Assembly (NCBI GenBank): GCA_964429135.1
Contig: CAYSAU010000012.1
Coordinates: forward strand, 1-64,000
DNA: 64,000 nt
Source: CAZSDU01 sp964429135
Lineage (GTDB): Bacteria; Bacteroidota; Bacteroidia; Bacteroidales; FEN-979
Direction: 5' to 3'
Within the stretch, counting starts at the first letter, position 1, and the number at the start of each line of letters is the position of its first letter. Position numbers and translations under genes: made by a program. Below are positions 10,001-16,785 of this stretch, piece by piece. The notes below the pieces were generated by a model. It searched no databases. It was not told where the DNA came from and saw nothing but the letters and a program-made list of their open reading frames with translations.

Positions 10001-11435
10001 TAAATTAATGCGAACCGAGTTCAAGATCAATTACCTGAATGTGCCCTATACCTTGAGTGATGTGGTGGATATTGACTCAACTGCTTTTCATTTTACCAAT
10101 ATTCTTGTATTCGATTCTCTTGGAAACAAAGCTACCTTAAACGGAAAAATCACACACCGTTATTTCAGCGACCTGAAGCTTGACCTGAAACTTGATCTGA
10201 ATGACTTCAGCGCTTTTAACAATACCCTTGCCCAGAATAATATTTTTTACGGTGTGGCAAGAGGTTCAGGAAGTGTCAGCATCGAAGGGCCGGTTGAAAA
10301 TATTGCCATCAGGGTGAAAGCTCAGACCGGCAGCAATACCCATGTCGTGATCCCCATCAACCTGACCCAGTCGGTCGGACAGAATGATTACATAATTTAT
10401 GTTCAGAAGGACAATGAAGCTGTGGTAAAGGAAAACCTTAAGAAAAATAATCCCGATGGCATTACCCTCGACCTGGGGCTCCGTGTCAGTCCCAATGCCG
10501 AAGTTGAAGTGTATTTCCCCAACCAGTTGGGAAATCTTAAAGCTACCGGCAACGGTAATCTTCAGATGGATATGACACCTGTCACCCCATTTACCCTGTC
10601 GGGGATCTATTTTATAAAAAAGGGTTCATTTTTATTTACCCTTCAGAATTTGCTCAGGTTGCCAATGTCTATCAAGGAAGGAAGTCAGATTTCATGGACA
10701 GGTGATCCTGCTGATGCCAATATTTCAGTGGCGGCAATATATAAGACCAAGGCACCCCTGAAAGGGTTGACTTCAGATCCAACTGAAGAAGGTATCAGGA
10801 TACCCGTGGAATGCATCATCCGATTGACAGGCAAACTGATGAACCCGGATATTTCTTTTGGAATGAACTTGCCGAATGTGGAAGAAAATATTCGTACCAT
10901 GGTATTCAGCACCATTGACACGAATAATACTTCAGAAATGACCCAGCAGGTGGTTTATCTGATGGTGATGAATCAGTTTAAACCGGTCGTATCCAGCTCA
11001 GGACCCTCCATTGATGTGGGGTCAACCTCTATGTCGCTGGTCACAAACCAGATCAATAGCTGGCTTTCCCAGATTTCCCAGAATGTCAATGTGGGGGTGA
11101 ATTACAGGCCGGCAACTTCCACGACCAGCCAGGAATTCAATGTGGCTTTATCCACTCAATTATTTGACGACCGACTGCTGATCGATGGCACTTTTGGAAT
11201 GAATTCGTACAACAACCAATCGTATAGACAATCCAGTACTATCGTCGGGGATATTAACATAGAATACCTGCTGACAAAGAACCGGCGCTGGCGTGTTCAT
11301 GCCTTTAACAGGACCAATACGCTGACAATATTGAATAATAACTCCCAATATACTCAGGGGGTCGGAATTACCTATCAGCGTGATTTTACGAATTTCTGGG
11401 AAATATTCAAGTCATCCAAGAAGAAAATAAAGTGA
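7050..11435 (+). CDS. tamB: TamB-family translocation/assembly module protein
   Basis: A very long (about 1,460 residues), beta-rich protein of the AsmA/TamB class that spans the periplasm and is thought to carry phospholipids or assist outer-membrane protein insertion. The C-terminal TamB domain (roughly residues 1,000-1,440) has the typical GNLQMDMTPVTPF and FTLQNLLRLP stretches, and the rest is repeated beta-strand groove sequence. The coordinates use a TTG at 7050, but the frame stays open upstream to 6987. Codons from 6999 encode KRLAKILIYPTVVIFSLLI, which supplies the N-terminal membrane anchor these proteins need, so the true start is probably a non-ATG codon near 6999. A G8 run at 9083-9090 lies in the frame. 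The stop overlaps the helicase start (GTGA). Confidence 0.85.
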   Translation: MLITLYSVFRSTGTQTLLARLTADYFSKGMKTDIRIRSFDISISKGLIIEDILIKDKHGEVLLSAHEIGLQPGRFSLKKHQFNMHRVLLEDANIQLLTHQGDSSLNLQFFIDYFASKEITPETTDTVKTPGWNISVSNVVLKNTHFHFQDKNNPAIPIGMDYTNIDVSGINLDMSNIRFDGDTIHCNIRHLSATERSGFILRSLSGQFQVSPAFLKARHLKILTDHSDLDLSFDFLYPCWSAYNDFLNAVTIQAKIEPSYLDLHDIGYFAPELLVMKNRCRIAGDIKGSVSNFKARNFRIAYGLNTYFYGNISALGLPNVEETFIDLNIKSMETNKTDIESFLIPTDDQKIALPSIFENIGVVSLRGNFTGFYNDFVSNARLRTNLGTIRTDLTLRKQKNSTLIGYNGQVDIGQFDVGKLFGNQEDFGRVTARADINGKGLSFKDADLVMKVQVDSIRLLEYNYSNLDVTGTLAEKKFTGTLMVKDPNLVFDFRGLVDMSDNIPVFNFTSNIQKAKLFDLHLFERDSILDISTRLKVNAMGSNLDNIDGSIIVEDTRYVEGDKVITMDHLALFTVQDKLSGKNYQLRSDFVDADFNGKFFFRDLIPSITVFIQNYLASFSLRDSMINRRPMTDQRMNYRIRLKDTDEVMAVFLPFLHVADSSYLEGFYDEMKGILVMQGGASELDVFGMKFSEWFLDAESLLDRLQLRTGCSAFYLKKSKPGDSLELKVDSLLLFANVQQDTVKYDFSWSDQGIKSEFDGFASFLNSPKIELKLGNFEVYVDSKYWKLDTMNYIILDTSRILIKDLSFYNEQQFLKIHGNISSYKEDTLNVLFNKLDISEADRLLFSKTLDVDGILSGNIKLHDLYGSPSVLADLRVGQFKFNHELLGDADFSVKYNALASRFDVQSRILYTGNIGTNVPFTLNGSYYLDGKNSRLDFLLGLKSLNLRMVRPFVSSFMSNVDGFASGQVKITGALDKPVLSGRIKLMRTEFKINYLNVPYTLSDVVDIDSTAFHFTNILVFDSLGNKATLNGKITHRYFSDLKLDLKLDLNDFSAFNNTLAQNNIFYGVARGSGSVSIEGPVENIAIRVKAQTGSNTHVVIPINLTQSVGQNDYIIYVQKDNEAVVKENLKKNNPDGITLDLGLRVSPNAEVEVYFPNQLGNLKATGNGNLQMDMTPVTPFTLSGIYFIKKGSFLFTLQNLLRLPMSIKEGSQISWTGDPADANISVAAIYKTKAPLKGLTSDPTEEGIRIPVECIIRLTGKLMNPDISFGMNLPNVEENIRTMVFSTIDTNNTSEMTQQVVYLMVMNQFKPVVSSSGPSIDVGSTSMSLVTNQINSWLSQISQNVNVGVNYRPATSTTSQEFNVALSTQLFDDRLLIDGTFGMNSYNNQSYRQSSTIVGDINIEYLLTKNRRWRVHAFNRTNTLTILNNNSQYTQGVGITYQRDFTNFWEIFKSSKKKIK

Positions 11436-14400
11436 CGGGTAATTTCAATGTCTACAGATCTTCGGCAGGCTCAGGGAAAACATTTACCCTGGTCAGGGAA
11501 TACCTGAAGATTATCCTTCTGGAGCCGTCGTCTGTCAGGCATATCCTGGCCATTACTTTTACCAACAAGGCGGCTACGGAAATGAAAGACAGGGTGTTAC
11601 ATGCCCTGAGAAAACTTTCTCTTCTACCGGATGCCAATGATGAAAAGATCAGCCAAAGTCTTTTACCTCAACTGATGAAAGAAACAGCTCTGACGGAACG
11701 AGAAATTTCCGACAGGGCAGCCAGGGTGCTGAAAATAATCCTTCATCATTATGCTGATTTTGCCATTGGGACCATGGATAGTTTTTCTCACCGTATCATC
11801 CGTTCCTTTGCCCATGATTTCGGTTTACCTGTACAGTTTAACGTGGAACTTGATTCCGAAGAATTGCTCATCAAAGCAGTTGATCTGTTACTCGACAGGG
11901 TTGGCCAGGATAAGGAGCTTACAACCTTTCTGGGAAAATTTCTTGAAACCAGAATAGATGAGGACAGTGACTGGAATATTGACCGAATCCTGGTTACTTT
12001 TGCCGGTGCTTTACTGGATGAGGAAGGCCAGACGAAAATCAGGGAACTCAGGATGCTGAGCCTGGAAGATTTTACACGTATTGCAGGAGATCTTTTTAAG
12101 AAGATCAAAGTTTTTGAGGCAGCGATCAGCAGGTTAGGCGGGGAGGCTTTTCATCTTCTTCAAAAATCCGGTCTTGGAGCAGAGCGTTTCTACCAGGGGA
12201 ACAAAGGAATTTATAAGTATTTTGAGAACTTGTGTTCAGGCCGGGTCGATAAAATTCAACCGAATGCTTATGTGCTGAAAACAATTGCTGAGGATAAATG
12301 GGAAAGCGCAAAAGCAACGCCGATAGAAAAATCACAGATAGAAAGCCTGAAGCCAAAGCTGATCGGATTCTTCGATGAAATCACCCGATATACCGGTCAA
12401 TACCATCAAAGTTATGAGCTGAATAAATTGCTTACAAAAACGATATTTCCACTTGCGGTACTGAATGAGATTGATAAGACCCTGACTGCGTTTAAAAAAC
12501 AACATAACCTGATCCACATTTCCGAATTCAACCGCCGGATTGCTTCCATTGTCATGCATGAACCGGTACCCTTTATCTATGAGCGGATAGGGGAGCGGTA
12601 TCATCATATCATGATCGATGAATTCCAGGATACATCACGGCTTCAATGGCATAATTTTATTCCCCTCATCGAAAATGCTCTTGCAGGAGGGCATTTCAAC
12701 CTCGTTGTGGGAGATGGGAAACAAGCCATATATCGTTGGAGAAACGGAGATGTCAGCCAGTTTACTCAGCTTCCTGCTTTGGAAGGAAGCGCACAGAACC
12801 CTATTATCCGCCAAAGGCAGCAGGTTCTTGTCAATCATTATGCAGAAAAGTCACTGGTAAGAAATTTCAGATCCTGTCATGAAATTGTCGCGTTCAACAA
12901 CCGGTTTTTTCATTTCCTGGCTGGTTTTCTTGACGAATCCGGTCAGGCTGTTTACAAGGGAATGGAACAGCAAGCCGATAACGGGAAAACCGGCGGATTG
13001 ATCAACATTCGGTTTTTTCCCAAAATATCTCAGGATGTTTCCTTCGAGTCCTGGAACATAAAAAAAATCCTGGAGATCATTGAGGATGCATCTAAGGATG
13101 GATTTTCACGCTGCGACATAGCCATTCTCTGTCGGAAAAATTCCCAGGCAAGCACATTGGCACGCGCTCTGATAGAAGCTGGGATAGAAGTTATATCCTC
13201 AGAATCCCTGCTTCTTTCACAATCACCCGAAGTAAATTTTCTTATTTCGCTGATGACTTTCCTTTCCGATCCGGATGACCTCATCAATCAGGCTGGTTTG
13301 GCCACTTATCTTCTTCAGACCGGACGTCTGAAAGGGATCAGCTTGCATCAAGTACTGCATCAGATCACTTCTGACAAAAGAAAGGGCGAAGGACTGATCA
13401 AATTGATGCAGGATCATGGCTGGATATTCCTGAAAGATGAATTACTTGCCCTTCCCCTTTATGATCTCTCTGAATCCCTGATCCGGATCTTCGCCTTGAA
13501 TGCAACCGTCAATCCATATCTTCAGTTTTTTCTCGATGCGATTCTTGCGTTTTCTAACAATGACCGACAAAGCAACATGGATTTTTTGAAGTGGTGGGAG
13601 AAGAAAAAGAACAGTCTTTCTCTGGTCGTTCCAGAAGGGATTGATGCCATCAGGATCATGACCATCCACAAATCCAAGGGGCTGCAATTTCCCATGGTCA
13701 TATTTCCTTTTGCTACCGAGCGAAAGCGCCTGACCCGTGATTACCTGTGGGTGGATTTAAGTGATCAGCACCTCGGTGGATTTCGCACGGCGATGCTGAA
13801 GACCGAATCAGCCTTGGGAAGAACGGTGTTTAAAGCGCAGTACGAGGAGGAAGAAAAAAAATCCCTATTGGATCTGGTCAATCTCTTGTATGTTGTCATG
13901 ACCCGACCTGAGGAAAGGCTATATATCCTGACTTCCGATCAGTCCCAAGAGTCGGGGGATATCCGTTCACTGCCTGGTTTTTTTTCCGAATTCCTCAGGG
14001 CTGAAGGCGAAGGATTTGAGGGAAAGCTTGAATATCAGTCGGGTCAGCGGGGACCCCGCAAAAAAAGATCGGTTGAAGAAACGGGAGATCCACTGCTGTT
14101 GAATTCCTTTCTTTCCCGTGACTGGAGAAAAAAAATAAGGATCAGAAACCGGGCGCCGAAAATCTGGAATATGGACAATCCAATGGAGAAGATCAATTTT
14201 GGCAATCAGGTGCATGCGGTGTTGTCAGCAATTAATACCCGCGAAGATGTGGAACCGGCCATCCGGGATGCAGTCAGCAAAGCTTTGATCCTCCCTGAAG
14301 AAGTAAAGAAAATCAAAGCTATGATACTCTCGCTTATAGACCATCCCGAACTTGGCGTGCTTTATTCTGATCAGGTCATGGTTAAAACGGAACCCGAAAT

Positions 14401-14614
14401 ATTGGTGCCTGACGGAAGTGTTTTTCGTCCTGATCGTGTGGTGTTCCTTAAAGGGCAGATGATCATCGTGGAATATAAAACCGGGCAGAAAGATGACAAG
14501 CATATCCTTCAGCTTGCTCAGTATGAGAAACTAATGATTTCAATGGGTTATGAAAGTGTGAAAAAATATTTGGTATACTTGCATGAGGAACCGGAAGTGA
14601 TCATGGTGAGCTGA
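11432..14614 (+). CDS. AddA/RecB-like UvrD-family helicase with C-terminal nuclease
   Basis: The motor subunit of a double-strand-break resection complex. Walker A is SSAGSGKTFTL (residues 10-20), Walker B is IDEFQDTS (about 394-401), and a UvrD motif TIHKSKGLQFPMV lies near 742. The C-terminal part carries a PD-(D/E)XK nuclease signature (PDRVVF then VEYKTGQKD, about 1,000-1,020). The length of 1,060 residues fits the Bacteroidota AddA-like family. It starts with GTG overlapping the tamB stop and ends overlapping the next ATG by one base (TGATG). The AddB-like partner is at 16786-19641, separated by two sugar-metabolism-type genes. Confidence 0.88.
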   Translation: MTGNFNVYRSSAGSGKTFTLVREYLKIILLEPSSVRHILAITFTNKAATEMKDRVLHALRKLSLLPDANDEKISQSLLPQLMKETALTEREISDRAARVLKIILHHYADFAIGTMDSFSHRIIRSFAHDFGLPVQFNVELDSEELLIKAVDLLLDRVGQDKELTTFLGKFLETRIDEDSDWNIDRILVTFAGALLDEEGQTKIRELRMLSLEDFTRIAGDLFKKIKVFEAAISRLGGEAFHLLQKSGLGAERFYQGNKGIYKYFENLCSGRVDKIQPNAYVLKTIAEDKWESAKATPIEKSQIESLKPKLIGFFDEITRYTGQYHQSYELNKLLTKTIFPLAVLNEIDKTLTAFKKQHNLIHISEFNRRIASIVMHEPVPFIYERIGERYHHIMIDEFQDTSRLQWHNFIPLIENALAGGHFNLVVGDGKQAIYRWRNGDVSQFTQLPALEGSAQNPIIRQRQQVLVNHYAEKSLVRNFRSCHEIVAFNNRFFHFLAGFLDESGQAVYKGMEQQADNGKTGGLINIRFFPKISQDVSFESWNIKKILEIIEDASKDGFSRCDIAILCRKNSQASTLARALIEAGIEVISSESLLLSQSPEVNFLISLMTFLSDPDDLINQAGLATYLLQTGRLKGISLHQVLHQITSDKRKGEGLIKLMQDHGWIFLKDELLALPLYDLSESLIRIFALNATVNPYLQFFLDAILAFSNNDRQSNMDFLKWWEKKKNSLSLVVPEGIDAIRIMTIHKSKGLQFPMVIFPFATERKRLTRDYLWVDLSDQHLGGFRTAMLKTESALGRTVFKAQYEEEEKKSLLDLVNLLYVVMTRPEERLYILTSDQSQESGDIRSLPGFFSEFLRAEGEGFEGKLEYQSGQRGPRKKRSVEETGDPLLLNSFLSRDWRKKIRIRNRAPKIWNMDNPMEKINFGNQVHAVLSAINTREDVEPAIRDAVSKALILPEEVKKIKAMILSLIDHPELGVLYSDQVMVKTEPEILVPDGSVFRPDRVVFLKGQMIIVEYKTGQKDDKHILQLAQYEKLMISMGYESVKKYLVYLHEEPEVIMVS

Positions 14615-16083
14615 TGTGGTATCTTAATGATGAAAAAATGAAAATGAATGCTGAGGATAGTGTAAAAAGTCTTTATTCTGAGCTGATGGGTTTCAATCCG
14701 GAGATTTGTATCCCGGTTCAGGCTTCGGGTTCATGCAGGCAGTATTTTCGGTTAGGAAGATCAGGGCATACGTTGATCGGGGCTTTTCATCAGGATGTGA
14801 GGGAGAACAGTGCTTTTTTATCTTTTTCGAAAAGTTTCCGTCGGGAGGGATTACCTGTACCCGAGGTTCTTGCCGAGAGCAGCGGGGGCATGTGCTATCT
14901 CCTCCAGGATCTTGGAGATACGACTTTATATGGCTTACTTCAGGAAAAACGTGGTAAGGATAAGTTCTTTCCTGAAGAGATGATTCCGGTTTATAAAATG
15001 ATTCTGGAATGGCTTCCGCGTTTTCAGGGATCATCTGCCCCAGATTATTCTCAGTGTTATCCAAGGGCTTCATTTGACCGTCAATCCATGTTGTGGGATC
15101 TGAATTATTTTAAATACTATTATCTGAAACTTGCCGGAATTTCATTCGATGAACAGGCTTTGGAAGATGACTTTGAGTCCTTCACTTCCTTTCTGTTGGA
15201 AGCGCCTGCAAACTATTTCATGTATCGTGATTTTCAATCGCGTAACATCATGCTTGTGGAAGGTCAGCCTTGGTTTATCGATTATCAGGGTGGAAGAAGG
15301 GGAGCGCTGCAATATGATGTTGCCTCATTGCTATATGATGCAAAAGCCGACCTTCCGGAAACCCTGAGGGTGGAATTGCTGGAGTCTTACCTTGATTCCC
15401 TATCGAAACTGATGCCGGTGAGGAGGGAAGAATACCTTAGGTATTTTCCGGGATTCGCGCTGATCAGGATATTTCAGGCGATGGGAGCCTATGGTTTCAG
15501 GGGGTATTATGAAAAAAAACCTCATTTTTTACAGAGTATTCCTTATGCCCTTAATAATTTAAAAATTCTGAGCAAGGAGAATCTCTTGAATGCATTCCCG
15601 GAACTTCAGCAGGTTATTCGTAAGATGATTTCGCCATCACCCCTTGCCACTACGCTTCAGCCGGAAATATCTCCCTTGGGAGAAAAGATGCTGAGGGTAA
15701 TGATCTATAGCTTCTCCTATAAGCATGGCCTACCACGCGATCCATCCCCAAACGGAGGAGGTTTCGTTTTTGATTGTCGGTCACTTCCGAATCCGGGACG
15801 TGAGGATGCGTATAAGCCCTTGAACGGGAAAGATCAGCCTGTTATTGATTTCTTAAGACAGTCGGATCAGGTTCAGCACTTTTTGAAAAATGTATTTTCT
15901 TTGATTGATCAAAGTGTCGAGAATTATCAGGAACGCCATTTTATCAACCTGATGGTGAGCTTCGGATGTACGGGAGGACAACACCGTTCTGTTTATTGCG
16001 CGGAAGCGCTTGCCGGTTATTTGAAAAACCGACAGGGATTAAGGATAGATGTTAACCACACTGAAATAACCGAAAAACCATGA
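14614..16083 (+). CDS. AmgK-like sugar kinase fused to a RapZ C-terminal domain
   Basis: Two domains can be seen in 489 residues. Residues about 20-330 form an aminoglycoside-phosphotransferase-type kinase: the catalytic loop is YRDFQSRNIM (Asp206, Asn211) and the metal-binding segment is IDYQGG (Asp223). Residues about 360-489 match the C-terminal domain of the RNase adapter RapZ: SFSYKHGLPRDP, VFDCRSLPNPG and SFGCTGGQHRSVYCAEAL. In RapZ this half binds glucosamine-6-phosphate and RNA-related partners, and the other half is a P-loop domain, here absent. The neighbouring MurU-like gene suggests that the kinase is AmgK-like, phosphorylating the anomeric position of MurNAc or GlcNAc in peptidoglycan recycling; that is inference. 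Translation is probably coupled to the helicase gene (TGATG). Confidence 0.8.
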   Translation: MWYLNDEKMKMNAEDSVKSLYSELMGFNPEICIPVQASGSCRQYFRLGRSGHTLIGAFHQDVRENSAFLSFSKSFRREGLPVPEVLAESSGGMCYLLQDLGDTTLYGLLQEKRGKDKFFPEEMIPVYKMILEWLPRFQGSSAPDYSQCYPRASFDRQSMLWDLNYFKYYYLKLAGISFDEQALEDDFESFTSFLLEAPANYFMYRDFQSRNIMLVEGQPWFIDYQGGRRGALQYDVASLLYDAKADLPETLRVELLESYLDSLSKLMPVRREEYLRYFPGFALIRIFQAMGAYGFRGYYEKKPHFLQSIPYALNNLKILSKENLLNAFPELQQVIRKMISPSPLATTLQPEISPLGEKMLRVMIYSFSYKHGLPRDPSPNGGGFVFDCRSLPNPGREDAYKPLNGKDQPVIDFLRQSDQVQHFLKNVFSLIDQSVENYQERHFINLMVSFGCTGGQHRSVYCAEALAGYLKNRQGLRIDVNHTEITEKP

Positions 16084-16087
16084 TCCA

Positions 16088-16783
16088 GTGAAAGCCCTTA
16101 TTCTTGCTGCCGGACTTGGTACCAGGTTGCTTCCCCTGACAGAAAAATTGCCAAAAGCATTGATTGAAGTCATGGGAAAACCCTTGTTGGAGCATGCCCT
16201 GGATCACGTAAAAAAGTACGGGATAAAAGAAGTGATCGTCAATGTTCATCATTTCCCTGGAATGATTCTCGATTTTCTGAAAGAACATAAGAATTTTGGC
16301 CTTGAAATTATGATTTCAGATGAATCAGATGAACTGTTAGAAACAGGCGGAGGCATGAAAAAAGCAGCCTGGTTCTTCGATGACGGGCTTCCATTTCTGG
16401 TCAGAAATGCTGATGTGCTCTCTGACCTTGACCTGACTGAATTGTTTTGGCATCATCAGCGAAATCCTGCAATTGCAACGCTTGTTGTAAAGCAAAGAGA
16501 ATCCTCCCGTTATTTTCTTTTTGATGAACAATTGAGGTTATCGGGTTGGGAAAATCGTAAAACCTTTGAAAGGATTGTTACCCGTCAGTGCAGTTCATAT
16601 CAATCGCTTGCTTTCAGTGGAATACAAATGGTAGATCCGGCGATTTTTCCTTTGATCACTGAAATCGGAAAATTTTCACTGACGGAACTGTACATCAGAT
16701 TGTCGGGCAACCATACTATTTCTGGTTATATGGATGAATCTTCCTTCTGGATGGACGGAGGCAGAATAAACCACACGCATTGA
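16088..16783 (+). CDS. MurU-like nucleotidyltransferase
   Basis: A 231-residue sugar-1-phosphate nucleotidyltransferase. The signature AAGLGTRLLPLTEKLPKAL (residues 7-25) has the Gly-rich loop, catalytic Arg and Lys; NADVL near residue 100 holds the metal-binding Asp. It is short and lacks the left-handed helix domain of GlmU, as do MurU enzymes that make UDP-MurNAc from MurNAc-1-phosphate. The adjacent AmgK-like kinase supports that assignment, although GDP-mannose- or heptose-type activity is possible. It starts with GTG 4 bases after the kinase stop, and its stop is 2 bases before the ATG of the AddB-like gene. Confidence 0.8.
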   Translation: MKALILAAGLGTRLLPLTEKLPKALIEVMGKPLLEHALDHVKKYGIKEVIVNVHHFPGMILDFLKEHKNFGLEIMISDESDELLETGGGMKKAAWFFDDGLPFLVRNADVLSDLDLTELFWHHQRNPAIATLVVKQRESSRYFLFDEQLRLSGWENRKTFERIVTRQCSSYQSLAFSGIQMVDPAIFPLITEIGKFSLTELYIRLSGNHTISGYMDESSFWMDGGRINHTH

Positions 16784-16785
16784 CC

